This document shows positions 1-11,400 of a stretch of 64,000 nucleotides of DNA, piece after piece. Under the pieces are notes generated by a model. The model made no database searches. It saw nothing but the letters and a program-made list of their open reading frames with translations, and had not been told where the DNA came from. The position numbers and the translations under genes are program-made. Source of the stretch: Sorghum bicolor (taxonomy: Eukaryota > Streptophyta > Magnoliopsida > Poales > Poaceae); contig NC_012878.2 in the NCBI RefSeq assembly GCF_000003195.3, forward strand, positions 9,598,386-9,662,385, read 5' to 3'. Positions within the stretch are counted from its first letter, which is position 1. Each line of letters starts with the position of its first letter.

Positions 1-724
1 AGCCAGAGAGGGGTCCCTCGAACGGATATGTCTCTTTAGGGTTATAGCAACAAGAGAGATTGAGAGAGTATAGGATGAAGATAGAAGTGGAGGAAGCCCG
101 GCCTATCGGTGTCTTCTTTCTTGTATCTATGGAATCAAGTCTCCTAGCTCGAGGCTTGGTTCTAGAATCATTTAGCAATTCAACTTCTAATACTCGTAAG
201 TTTATTGTTCTTATTGTTCTTTGGTTTACAACTTTACTTTATTCGCTTCGTGTAGGGAATACAGTAATCATTCGTAGCGTAAGCATGGTGCTTGGGCTAG
301 GAATGCTCGTAGATACTCCATATCTGGCCGGATTTGTGGTAGCATTGGGGGGAAGTGACAGTCTCCTTGTGTCTCTGTAATCCATGTCCCATCAGGAGGT
401 AAGGTAGGATTTATTGTGCCAGGGTTAAGCACTCTCTAAGGTGTCTCTTTCTCTAGGTACCCCCTTAGAACAGTAACTACACAGCTTACCATAGGTTAGA
501 ATAACACTGATGAAGGAGTTCTCTATATTGCTTAATTTTGCTATCTTGTCTTGCAGCCCTAGGGTAGTAGTTAAGACCGGGTTAGTTTTTTTTGCATGTT
601 TTCTCCTTGCGGATATATAAATACGATACTCTAGAATTATCTCTCGGGTGAAGTGTTCACCGATATCTATGCGCTTGTGGATTATTTCTTTTTGATTCTT
701 TCATGTGCGTAATTAATATCAACA
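1..724 (+). mobile_element. 3' part of an LTR (Ty3/gypsy-like), cut by the window edge
   Basis: The stretch up to about 724 has the look of a grass gypsy LTR. It is AT/T-rich, its last 100 bases resemble a common grass LTR end (CTCGGGTGAAGTG, then GTGCGCTTGTGGA), and it finishes in AATATCAACA, a typical ..CA terminus. CACTA-type coding sequence begins immediately after it, so the LTR seems to have landed in a CACTA element. The other end lies outside the window, so whether this is a solo LTR or one arm of a complete element cannot be told. The 106-codon open frame at 60-380 resembles nothing and is probably not a gene. Confidence 0.55.
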
Positions 725-728
725 CAGG

Positions 729-1830
729 ATGCAAGCCTATGTAAGCAAAGATTTGAACAAAGATATTGTCTATCTGTCTCTGATCCTTCTTACAGAGAGA
801 ACCATTGCGGGTTACGATATACCGGACACTCATGAAGACTTAGTGAACTTAAATTCGGAACAGAGAATGAAATATAGGATAGATCTGCTAATCAAATATA
901 GGTATCAGGCGGGAATGTACCTCTATGGGGCCATGAAGGAGGTCCAAGGAGATGGATGCATCATGGCCGCCCACCAGTTCGGGTAAGATCAAAAGATACT
1001 TTGATTATATATATTGCAACTAAGACCATGACTTCTCATATTTGACCATTTCAAATATGTATCGTTCGAATGGTGTAGTTATGGCATCATGGGTCACTAG
1101 ATAGCATTTATAATCTATCCTCGGGATGGCCTGTATATTAGACTCTTTACGGGAAACAAACAAAGTAGGGTACAAGCACATTGAAAGCGTTTTGAGATAG
1201 TAAGTGGCAAAACATATTCTTATTCATTTACAGTTAACATATAAACGTCTTCAAATTGTCGTTGACACTAGTAATTTTTGGTACAGTGCTTATAAGAAGT
1301 ATGTGGAAGATCCTAAGTGCTATGGTCAGAGATCTGAGAAGTCAAAGATCAAGAACGGCAAAAAACTAAAACTCAAGCGTGATTTCTCGGTAAGTAACAA
1401 TACTAATAATGTACTACTACTACACTACTACTACAACCACCACTACTACTACTATTTTTTACAATACTATACTCACTACTAGTTGTATCTTAAAGTGTGC
1501 TAAACAACCCTATGACTCAGTTTCATGTGGATTCTATGTTTGTGAGTACTTGAGGACGTGCAGCAGATATGTAGTAGCTGGCGGCAGCTTAAGAAAGCAC
1601 AAGGTTGGTGGGAAAGGGAGGAGGTTGACCCTCAGTTCAGATAAACTATAGCAAACATATGTAAGTTTATCATCGAGGCCTCACATGAAGGTCAAACATT
1701 CTTCAACAAGGAAAGTGAGTTAGCTCTCGATGCAAAGTTCAAGAGGATCAGAAACTGGAGCGACAAGGAAAAAGGGTTACAAATGAAGGATTACTTGTTG
1801 CCCACCTTAGATGATATGTAGGACCATGTT
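729..1830 (+). pseudogene. CACTA transposon Ulp1-like protease fragment
   Basis: Broken coding sequence of the cysteine-protease-like ORF carried by many plant CACTA elements. An 85-codon open stretch (729-986) ends around AAHQFG. After stops and frame changes, two further stretches are recognisable at about 1260-1390 and 1490-1830. The last contains QPYDSVSCGFYVCEYLR (about 1508-1558), which matches the Ulp1/SENP catalytic-Cys block (Cys in SVSCGFYV), and it ends in a stop near 1818. The His and Asp parts of the triad are not in one readable frame. The fragment has no start, is interrupted several times, and lies right after the LTR end at 724. It is a transposon remnant and not a host SUMO protease. 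Confidence 0.65.
1405..1468. repeat. TAC/ACT trinucleotide-rich microsatellite
   Basis: A run of (TAC)n/(CAC)n-type triplets sits inside the decayed CACTA coding region. It probably reads as Tyr/Thr/His runs only by chance. Confidence 0.7.
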
Positions 1831-2039
1831 TGCATGAATGATGTGAATGATATGTGGTTATAAAAACAATGATGTGATCACTAATGTTGGTTGTTTTAAA
1901 TTTAACATGCATGAATGTATATATATGTTTGCCATCTATTGCTGCTATATCTATATTAATATTATTAAAATTTTGCTCGAAAAAGAATATTAGCAAAATT
2001 GAAATCCGAATTTGAAAGCATTTTTTTAATGTGAAACAT

Positions 2040-2345
2040 TAACAGAGACAGACAGTTAAAAACAACTGCCCCCATTAAAACTTTAATCGAGGCGGGTGAC
2101 ATAATACAATCGCCTCAATTAATCCATTAACTGTGGTGGGCAACATAAGACAACCGCCACGGTTAATGTGTATTTACCGTAGCGGTTTCCTTATGTCGCC
2201 TGCCATGGTTAATGGATTAACCGAGACGGTTGTATGAACCGCCTCAGTTAAGTCTCAATTAACTGTGATTTTATGGCCATGGCGGTTGCAAAAACCGCCA
2301 CGATAAATGTAAAATGCCCACCACAGTTAAGTTTTTATGGAAGAT
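2040..2345. repeat. CACTA-type subterminal repeat block
   Basis: Many short inverted and direct copies of motifs such as CCGCCACGGTTAA, CCGCCTCAGTTAA and their complements are spaced every 20-40 bases. Dense short repeats of this kind are typical of CACTA subterminal regions, where the transposase binds. No clean CACTA terminus was found at the edge, so this is probably a truncated end of the element whose coding remnant is at 729-1830. Confidence 0.55.
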
Positions 2346-2755
2346 CCGGCGGTGGCCATGGAGGATCCAGTGAGGTAGGCCTCCTCCTCCTCATCCTCCT
2401 ACTGGATCTGTGAGTTAGGGTTCTGACAAGATTCTCCTCTCTCTCTCTCTCCCAACTCTAGAGGTAGGTCGGCCAGATGATGGGACGACAGCCATGCGGT
2501 TTAGGGGCCCTAGCGGCCGGGACAGGTTAGGGCAGGGCGAGGCCATGGTGGCAGCGGGAGAAGGGGAGGGGAAGAGGGAGGCCACCACGGGGGTGGTTGG
2601 GTCTCGCTAGAGCTCCGCAGCTGCAGCCGTGGCAGCTGAGCTTTGGTGAGACCCTAGCGCGCCACGGCAGGGCGGTAGGTGGTGGTGTGGTCGGGCGAGT
2701 AGCATGAATGGCATGAGGAAGATGAATAGTGTTGTGGCAGATGGTTCATGAGCAG
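2346..2755. other. GC-rich stretch without a recognisable gene
   Basis: This GC-rich sequence has a CT-repeat (about 2430-2450) and resembles a 5' leader or promoter, possibly still part of the CACTA element. I found no open frame with recognisable protein similarity. Confidence 0.35.
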
Positions 2756-3937
2756 TTTGCTAGGCAGCGTGCGTCAGATGCTGAGGTACGTCCGATGTAG
2801 CACCGTCAAACGCGTCCAATGTGTCCCCGAGGGTTTCTGGACCTCTCTGAGTAGTATCCGATGTGAAGCTCAACGTCCGGTGGGTTTCGTCAAAGCGTTC
2901 AATGCCCTCTTTAACCGCAGTGTTGACAGACTTCATGACCATTAGAGATCAACGCGTGAGATTCAAAAGCTAGACATATGGCTGCCATCTGAGCATCGAA
3001 CGCTAGTTGCCTGCGTCTGATGCCCCCAATTTATGTCCAGTGAGAGAGCCAATTGCTCTATTTATTTGGGGTGTCTATAAATAGTTGTTGGCCAGCTTGG
3101 GCTCACCCTCTCTTAGCTATTTTTCATTGAAATAGCAACCTTGTGAGCCTAGCCAACACCCTCCCACTCCATTGCATCATAGTTTGATCATCGTGTGAGA
3201 TTGGGAGAGCATCCAAGTGTATTGCTTGAGTGATTGCATCTAAAGGCACATGGTGATCGTGTTTTGCTGCGGAATTTGCTTGTTACTCTTGGAGTTTGAC
3301 GACTCCTAGATGGCATGGTGCAGCGAGGAGCATCGAGCAGAGGTTGGTGATTGTCTCCGGCTTTGATCGTGCTGATTGTGAGGTGTTCTTGACCTTTTCC
3401 TAGCGGAGAGCCAAAAGATACTATAGTGGATTGCTCATGGCTTGTGTGATCCTCATCTTGTGTTGATTGAGGGGCACCTAGTGAGGGTTGGCATGTGAGG
3501 TCAATTTGCCTAGTAACCTCTAAGTGAGTGTGTCGCCATAATGAGGACTAGCTTGCCGGCAAACAAGTGAATCTCGATAAAAAAATCATTGTGTCAACAT
3601 TTGATTCTGAGGTGATTGGTCTTCATTGGCATCCTCTTGTGATTGATTGGCTCATCGTCTACACGGTGGTATATCATTCCTAACCCCTTTGCTCTACCTT
3701 GCTAACTAGTTTGTGTAGCTCTCTTGCTTAGCTGATCACCTAGGGGTAAGTAGTGACATAGTCTTTGTGTGCTTACTTAGAGACTATAGAAACTAGATTA
3801 GGTAGAAGGCTTGCATCACCCTTGTAGAGCTAGTGCCAAATTTGTTTCGCCATCTTATATACTAATAAAGTGCTTTTAGTGTTGTTGTAGAATTTTTATT
3901 AGGCTATTTACCTCCCCCCCCTCTAGCCAACCTTTCA
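2756..3937 (+). mobile_element. Truncated solo LTR of the TGAAAG...CTTTCA family (copy D)
   Basis: The right end (3900-3937, ..CCTCTAGCCAACCTTTCA) is the same terminus as in the copies at 25080, 40882 and 44706. The left end is not intact. Inside are degenerate CGTCCGATG/ACGTCCGGT motifs (2770-2900) upstream of a TATAAATAG box (about 3074). That is the same order of motif array, TATA box and downstream region as in the other copies, and it fixes the transcription direction as plus. Family assignment as an LTR rests on the TG..CA ends and on the 5-bp duplication seen around the copy at 39885. Confidence 0.6.
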
Positions 3938-4295
3938 CAGCCTCCATCCTCTCAAAAGTGCCATGTTGGTAGCATCCCCTTCCATAAACTCAAATTCTGA
4001 ATTTAGCACAATAGAAATAGTATCATAAAAACTGAATATGCAATATCATATTTTTGTTTAAAGACATGTCAAACAATCACGAAGGAACCTAAGCCAGCAA
4101 ACAAAGGATTTTTTTGCGAATTAGAAACCAAAGGAAATTAGCTAAACATGCAATCATTTAACCCTAAGAGAGTATCTAGAAATCAGCCTCTCGTGGTCAC
4201 ATTAGTATATTGCTCGTGCTAACCTCTTCGACAGATTAGTATATTGCCCGTGCTAACGCTACGACGATATAAAAAAAATGAACATAGATCAACCA
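3938..4295. other. AT-rich intergenic stretch, nothing recognised
   Basis: This is AT-rich DNA with no coding signal. A short near-duplicate, ATTAGTATATTGCTCGTGC and ATTAGTATATTGCCCGTGC, occurs at about 4202 and 4236. Confidence 0.4.
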
Positions 4296-4296
4296 A

Positions 4297-4299
<3 letters not shown>

Positions 4300-4335
<36 letters not shown>
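4300..4335. repeat. (AT)n microsatellite
   Basis: An uninterrupted AT dinucleotide run. Similar runs follow at about 4628-4655 and 4716-4738. Two of them bracket the foldback element at 4428-4622. Confidence 0.9.
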
Positions 4336-4338
<3 letters not shown>

Positions 4339-4427
4339 AGAGTATACTCTGTAGCTAGCTACAAAATATATTATTCTGTAGCCACCTCCATTTATGATAA
4401 TTTTATATACTAATTTACTATAATATA

Positions 4428-4622
4428 CTACACCCTAGGTGTAGAATATTATTCTACACCGCAAGTCAAAACTGAGCACAAAAAATACTGAGCAGTACTG
4501 AACAACGTTCAGTATCATACAGCCGTACACCCAGGACCACGAAGTACTGGGTACTGAACAATACTGAATTCTGTTCAGTATAACAATTTGGTGTAGAATA
4601 GTATTCTACACCTAGGGTGTAG
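4428..4622. mobile_element. Small foldback MITE with 33-bp inverted repeats
   Basis: The left arm 4428-4460 and the right arm 4590-4622 are reverse complements with a single mismatch over 33 bases (both read CTACACCCTAGGTGTAGAAT... inward). Each arm is itself partly palindromic. About 129 bases separate them. The superfamily is not assigned because no target duplication could be fixed in the flanking AT repeats. Confidence 0.75.
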
Positions 4623-4924
4623 AATAGCATATATATATATATATATATATATATAGGGAAATTCCTTTGTACACGTACGTGTAGTTACTCTCATCTTCAT
4701 AAACTACATTGTGTATGTATATATATATATATATATATCGTACAGTGGTGTTTAAGACAAGAAGGGGGAACAATCTATGTGTATATTACGTGTGCAAATT
4801 CATGATGGCACAAGTAAATCAAACAACCACAGAGACGCTCAGAGTACGTTTCATGTCTCTTTTCATTATCTCCTGAATTATATTGAATAACTTAGATAAC
4901 TAATACCTTTTTTATTTATTTCAA

Positions 4925-5100
4925 ATTAAAGACGGAATGGTTGAGGGAAAAGGTCATACAAAAAGACCGAATCAAAGCTATCCAAGAGATGATAGCAGAA
5001 TTTCTCCGCGAGCAAGTGATCAATCCAAACGGCGAGTTTCACTTCAACGGCAACGAAACTTTTATTCCAAACAACGATGATCATTTGTATCGTTTGTAGA
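4925..5100 (+). pseudogene. CACTA Ulp1-like ORF, C-terminal exon fragment
   Basis: An open frame after an AG at about 4930 translates to a charged helix and a tail ending in NDDHLYRL, followed by TAG at 5098-5100. It contains the stretch REQVINPNGEFHFNG, a tail type I associate with the Ulp1-like proteins of grass CACTA elements. It lies upstream of the CACTA-type terminus near 5600, so it is probably the last exon of a truncated element. Family placement comes from recall of similar tails. Confidence 0.5.
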
Positions 5101-5419
5101 CATTGGGAGAAAAAACTCTATGTGTATATATGTGTCACGAATTTTGTACATATAAAACTATATATATATATAAAGCTTTTTACATATCTATTTAATTTTT
5201 GATGTGACCTATTCATTTTATTATAGGCAAAGCTTAATTATAAAGCTAAGTCTATAATTTTCATTTATATATGCTTAATATGCGTGTAATATAAATATAT
5301 TATTGTATCAGTAAAAACATGTATTGAAAAACCTATTATTATTATTAAATAAAAACAATAAATAGAACCGAAGAAGTGAACCAAAAGAAAAGAAACCCTT
5401 TAACACTGCAACGTGGCAG

Positions 5420-5602
5420 CCCTGGCAGGATCCTTTAACACCGGTTGGTTACCAACCGGTGTTAAAGGGGGGCTTTAGCCCCGGTTCCCCGAACCGGGAC
5501 TAAAGGGTAGGCCTTTAGTCCTGGAAGGGCAGCACCGGCTCGGGAACCGGGGCAACAGACCCTTCTCGACCGGTGCTAATGCCCCGTCCTGCACCAGTGT
5601 AT
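5420..5602 (+). mobile_element. CACTA terminal and subterminal region
   Basis: Dense inverted motifs occur here, such as AACACCGGTTGG/CCAACCGGTGTT and CCCCGGTTC/GAACCGGGAC, and the block ends at GCACCAGTG. That end is the reverse complement of CACTGGTGC, a usual grass CACTA terminus. Together with the coding tail at 4925-5100 this marks the end of a truncated CACTA element. Confidence 0.7.
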
Positions 5603-6285
5603 ATAAAATTGTTTGTCTCATTATTATATTATAGATAGAATTGTATTTTTTATAATTTGACCTATTACTGTATTATATTAGAACTGTATTCGGAATAACA
5701 TGGAGTAAATATATGTTCAGCTAATAGAATTGTATTTGGAACAAAATAGAGTAAATATATGTTCGTAGCTAATTGATCTAAAACGTACATTGAAGTATTG
5801 AACTGTCATTTCCTAAAAGAAAAGTACTACTAACAAGCTCATCCAGTTGTGCGTACGCACGTACACGACATGGAAAGTAGTACTGCTAGTGGCAGGGGCG
5901 CGCGTCCGCGCAGAGGAGGGGGTGCTAATTTGAGTGGTTTCAAAAGGGTTTTGAATATGTTATTGTACGTACCGGTCTGAAGAAGATGGAAGCGCCGAGA
6001 ACGACCAAGAAAGGTAATGGAACCCAAACAGGAGACCGGAAGCGGTAGCTAAAGCGCTCGTTACGACGAGAAGCAGGGAACAGCATGGGACCACCAAAAG
6101 AATTAACAGAATCAGATCCGCAGCAAGTAAACCTGCTTCTAGAAGTCAACAGTGAAACAAATCTGGACCTGTAACTGGGCAGATCGAACGGGCGAACACA
6201 TTTAGGCTACCGTGGACATCGCTTCTGTGCACGAAGCTGTCGCAGTTTGTAGAGAACGAACTAGTGCCTGTTCCCACACTGAAGA
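5603..6285. other. Intergenic, no gene recognised
   Basis: AT-rich sequence to about 5830, then a more GC-balanced stretch. Open frames on the minus strand (5839-6149) are short and resemble nothing. I see no repeat boundaries. Confidence 0.35.
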
Positions 6286-7175
6286 TGTCAATAGGGGCCC
6301 GCGACCCGTGACCCGATGGGTATTTACTCTATTAGGGTAGTAAGAGCAAGGTCAATAATAGAGCCAAGTGCTTGGCTATAAGCCAAATAATTAGAGCCAA
6401 GTTATACAATAAGTTGTCTCCTACTTATCTCTAAAACACATTCTCTTTCTTCTTTCTTCTCACAACATTTGCTTTTTGGGCCCACTACTACCTATGCATC
6501 CGTGCCCAGCTTGGTGCTTAACTAAGAGCCAAGCTATCATCTCTCTCCTCTCTTCTCTCCTCCACATCAGCATTAGCTTGGCTATAAGCCCATTATTGTA
6601 CCTGCTCTAATATGGAGTGAAACCAGTACCCATGGGTACACAAACGGAGCAAACCCTTCATCCATTGGGTACGCGGGTATGGGGACGTTCTAGTAGTCCC
6701 CATACCTATTTACCATGGGTGAAAAATACCCAGCCCAAAAATAAAGAAGCCCACCAGCCACCAGTCCACCGGCAGCCCATACACTGAAACCTTATGTAGT
6801 GCTAGCAAAGTACTACTCTCTATTACGTGATTTGTATAGACAATGAACTATTATGGTGTTGTGACTAGTGGTTGCAGCAGAAATTATTATGTTGCTATTT
6901 GCTAGGTATATAGTGAGGTGGCTATTTGACGATGCTTGTGAATGGCTATGTGACGATGCTTGTGAATTGCTACTACGTGACTGGTGATTGTGAATTGCTG
7001 ATGTTTGGCGGGTATGGGTGACCCGCCGGGTCTAATTTACCCACCCGGGTATGGGTCTGGAGAAATTCCTCCACCCATCACTGTATATGGGGATACCCGT
7101 GGTGTCATATTGTTGTCACGGGGATGGGTCTAGGGAGTTCATACCCGATGGGGATTTACCCATTGCCAACACTAT
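6286..7175. mobile_element. hAT-like non-autonomous element
   Basis: The left end begins TGTCAATAGGGGCCC and the right end, read inward, begins TGTTGGCAATGGGTAAAT. Between them are many copies of ACCCGATGGGTATTTAC-like motifs in both orientations, for example around 6320, 6650-6720, 7020-7060 and 7140. That structure is usual for hAT-type non-autonomous repeats in grasses. It is split by the MITE at 6341-6610. No clean 8-bp duplication was identified. Confidence 0.5.
6341..6610. mobile_element. MITE nested in the hAT-like repeat
   Basis: Ends are inverted repeats (TAAGAGCAAGGTCAATAATA inward from the left; TTAGAGCAGGTACAATAAT inward from the right). The motif AGCCAAG..GGCTATAAGCC recurs near both ends. 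About 270 bp. The superfamily is uncertain. Confidence 0.6.
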
Positions 7176-7534
7176 CCCACACCCTGTGCAATGTGCGGCT
7201 ATGCCTGTGTCTGTGTTGGGCTGCAGTGTTGGGCCTTTGAGATGAGATGTCAAGATACAAGGTTTCATGGACCAGGCTGAAATCCGGGTGAAATTCAAAA
7301 CAAATTTAGAAAAAATCCAACAAAATACCGAATTCCGAAAATACAGGTGGAAAAATATCTTCCCTGTTTCCATCCAGATTCCAGAGACTTCCACTCTGTA
7401 TTCTGTATTCCGTATTCCGTATTGTTTCTGGATTTTTCCAAAAATATGAAAACACACGGGTCAAATGTAGAAAAATAAATTTTTTAGGTTGAAAATTATG
7501 AGACTGTCATTTGTCCTCCAGCCAAAACACCTTT

Positions 7535-7900
7535 AAGGCCTCGTTCGTTTAAGTCAGATTGACCCATTCTTGGGCCCATTCCGGTGGATTGCCATGTTTA
7601 ATTCGTATGTGAATGAAAATGTATGTTCGTTTTGGCCCGGCGTGGAATTAAAACTAGGCCGAAACAAAATTTGGCTTTGCTTTTCATTATCTCTGTGGCT
7701 CAGAAAAGAACCGGACCTCCTACCACCTAGATTGGCTTCTTGGGCTAGAATGTGGCCCGAAATAGAACAGGACTTCCTACCACCCGGATTGGCTTCTTGA
7801 GCTAGAATGTGGCCCGAAATAGAACAGAACTTCCTACCACACGGATTGGCTTCTTGGGCTGGAGTGTGTGACAGCCATGGATCCACTCATTCCTGGGCTA
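7535..7900. repeat. Repeat with three tandem ~57-bp units
   Basis: It begins AAGGCCTCGTTCGTTTAAG, like a Tourist-type end. At about 7716-7870 there are nearly three head-to-tail copies of a 57-base unit (CTACCACC..GATTGGCTTCTT..GGGCTAGAATGTGGCCCGAAATAGAACAG, with gaps). Because 57 is a multiple of 3, the minus strand stays open as a repeating 19-residue frame, but there is no other sign of a gene. Confidence 0.6.
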
Positions 7901-8460
7901 GAAGAAATCAGCTTCAAGATTAAATTATGAGCAAACCAACCTAAATGAGATCAACATATTCCTTAGTATGAAGATCCACATACATGCAAGTCCGATTATC
8001 CGTGAACCTACAAATAGACATAATTTAAATTTTACGGGTTACCTGTATAACCTACCAAAATTAAACATATTTACAGATTCATCATCCCCAGTTCCATGTA
8101 ATAATAATTAGGTGATCCAGAAATTCAAGAAAACAGCACAATATGGCATTTAAAATAAGTATGTCAGGAACCTACACTACACGGGTAAATAAGTATGTCA
8201 GGAACCTACATTACACGGGTAATAGGCTTGGGCGAAACGCTTGCACTTTGGAGAATGACCATGCAATCCCAGGTCAACTCGGATAGTAAGCTAGTTTTGC
8301 TCGGCTCTTTTGTAACCAATCAGTCTCATCTCAATTTATTAGTTAACAAAACTGAGTAACTATTATACCATCTATAAATAGAGGGGATATGTTCAAATTA
8401 AAAAAAAAACAGATGGTGTTAAGCTCTATGTTTTTTTTCTCAACATAACACAGTATAGAA
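7901..8460. other. 3' flank of the Sec63 gene
   Basis: AT-rich sequence downstream of the minus-strand stop codon, which probably includes the 3' UTR. A local 34-base direct repeat (AAGTATGTCAGGAACCTACA...) is present at about 8157 and 8191. No other gene is seen. Confidence 0.45.
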
Positions 8461-11400
8461 TCACTCATCGCTGCCTGAATCTATATCAGATTCAGCCCCT
8501 TGATGGGCCGATCCGTTCACGACCTTCCCCTTCCCTTTCCCCTTGTTCTTGTCGTCCTCCTCGTCATCACTGTACTCGCTCTCATAGTCATCATACTCCT
8601 CTTCCTCTTCCTCCTCTTCCTCCTCAATACCATCCTCTGTGGCTGCCGCTGGCCCTTCTTCAGGCACATGGCCTCTTGTTCCAGCACGGCTGCGCTTCAG
8701 CACCTTGAGCTTGAAGCTGGTCTTGGTGTCACAGCCTATCCAACAGTCGCACAAACAAAAAGAGGTGAGGTTGTGAGTACCCTCTGCTGGGGCTTGGAAC
8801 TTGCCCATTACCAGCCTACTGCCTTTCTTCACCCTGTCAACTGCCTCCTTAACTGCATTTCCTATTTCCTTTGCACTTGCACCTAGTGCTTCCTGGGTCT
8901 CTTGTATAGCTTTTGATGCTGCAGTTATGGCAGTGGCCTCATCCATGAAGCTGACTTTCTGTGACAACCAGACATCATTAGATGCCACATCAGCTAGAAG
9001 CAGCCAGAAGTTTTCTTCCTTGTGGAACGGGAAGTTGGGACAATGGGGAAGAGCAGCAGTAAGTCCATTACGCCGTTGTAGTGAGACCCAAGCATACATT
9101 GTCACCACATCACCCTCTTGAATGCCCTCTTCACCTTCAGTCTCGCATTTAATGTCTACTTCAATAGAAGGAATCATCTCCAGGACAAGCTCCACATCGC
9201 GGGCTTGTTCTTCAGAAAGCCCAGCAACTTGTGTGAGCAATGCAGCACGATCCTCCACAGACATGTCACAAAGTTCTTGGAAGGCACGGATTTTCTGTAG
9301 TCGAACACAGAATAACGTTGTTACATTCCAGAGTTAAAAAAGATATGCCATCAATTTTTAAATTGATTTAATTAATCTACTTATCTGCAAAAAGAATTTC
9401 AAAGGGCAGTGAGGAAATACCTTACGAGCAATCTTTTTCACAGTTGCTTCTGTGAAATGCGGAAGCTGCAAGAAAGGTGCTATTCCTTCCGAGTTACCTC
9501 CACTAGCTTTTCGTGCACTTAGTGGTACAGCCTGCATGTGTCATCCCAATACAACATTGCAAATAATGGTGAGGAATGACCTTGCATACTGGATGCAAAT
9601 GCAGTGACAGGCTAAAAAGAAATCGGATCACAAGAATCTATAAATGTTAGTATAAGCTAAAAGTGTAAATCATAGGACACAGGCAAATGCAATGACCTTG
9701 CATAATATTCATATCATAAGATCTAGTTTACAATCCCGCTAAAAGTGTAAGATTTTGAACAAATGGCAGCAGCTAGTATTCCATCATGAACAGTTTCGAC
9801 AAAATCATAGGATAAGCTAATCAGCAGCTGATTGTCCACAAGAAATGACAGCTGAAAAATGCACACATAAAAAAGTAAACATATGCCTGAATACTCACTT
9901 AAGCCACATAAGGGCTTGTTTGGCTGCATTGCAATGCAATCCACCCCAATCCACATGGGTTAGGAGGGCACCTCAATCCCTTCCAACCTATGTGGATCAG
10001 GGTAGATGACATGGTTCACCAGTTGTCTCACAAAAAATCAGGTTGTAGACAGAAGTACCTGGACAATATTTTGAGAAAGCTCAATAACACCAATTGCAGG
10101 CCGGAGCCATCCAAAACCATGGGGATTCCTTGGTAGAACTGCAATCTGCAAGCCAATGAGTATTTCAATGTATGTATGAAGCGTTCTTTTTTTTGGTGGG
10201 GGGAGGAGGGGATCACTGAGCTAGTTCAAAGCATAAAGTGAAATTACAACATAATGCGGCCTCTATTCAAAGTACAATAGAACTTTTTAACTATCAAAGC
10301 TTGAAATAGGAGTACGAATGGTTTGCCAAACACATACAATGTGCATGAGATTTAATATTCCTAGCTTGTGCCATGGTCCAGGTAAGAGAGGATGGCATTT
10401 TTTTTCTTTATCGGAAACATCACATCACCAGACCGGAAACATTAATCTGTTTACATACCTTCTATCTTCTATCTCTAAATATGAAACACCCACTACCTGA
10501 TTTTCATGCATCTCATGCAGCCACATCATCACTAACGCTCCACTGTTCGATCCTAATTTTTATGATCTATCATCTATCCAGCCCTTTCACATCGATACAC
10601 ACACACACAAGACCCGTCAATTTGCATCCCTGAAGCCATGTGTTTCCCCTCCACACCGCCTGCTTGCTGTCCTTTCCGGCCTCCCCAATCTGTCTATCTG
10701 TCTCCTCCCCAAAGCAGAAGACCGATGCCTTGTTAATAAGATGCCAGCACCCAGCACCAGACATTCCCGAGCCCAATCAACTGCACCCATTTGCTGTCCT
10801 CCTTTTTCCCTTTGCTGGTTTTAGATTGTCATTCACCAGAGATCATTATGGAGAGGAGCCTGACTTGCTTGGAAAAGCTTTCTATCCTTGAAGTTCTTCT
10901 GCCTACATCAGAGAAGGTGCGGAGGTGTGGGTGTGTGTTTGGGTCTATGTATGACTCCTTTTCTAGTTTTTTCTTCTACTAATACAATGATACGCAACTC
11001 TCTTGCGTGTTCGAGAAAAAAAAAAGTATGCCTGTTGATTGCAACAGGAACATAATTCAGCTTTCCTTCCTTACACTTGTAAATAAGACCAAATCAATCT
11101 GTGACTGTTCAGTGTTGACTTAGTATGCATGCTGTTATGTTCAACCAATCAGGCACCGTTCAGTTTCATCCAATAATATAGTCACCAACTTGATTTTTTC
11201 ATTTACTGATTTATTTGTAGAGACGATAAATCAATTGAAAGTTGATGCGCCCTTTATATACAACTCAGAAACGATACTCCTGTTCTGTAGTCACATTCTC
11301 TACATGTGCCCATTATTTAGTTTTGTAACTATCACTACTTTTGTCACGTTAATTCTATTGGATGTTTCTATGAACACCAAACAATAGGCATGGAAAGCTC

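Noticed and set aside
2748..2945. Short overlapping open frames on both strands
   Set aside because: They lie in the degenerate motif array of solo LTR D. Codon patterns reflect the repeats only.
8500..8886. Open frames on the plus strand across the last Sec63 exon
   Set aside because: The hydrophobic Leu/Val product comes from the antisense of the acidic Glu/Asp tail. The minus strand is the clearly conserved gene.
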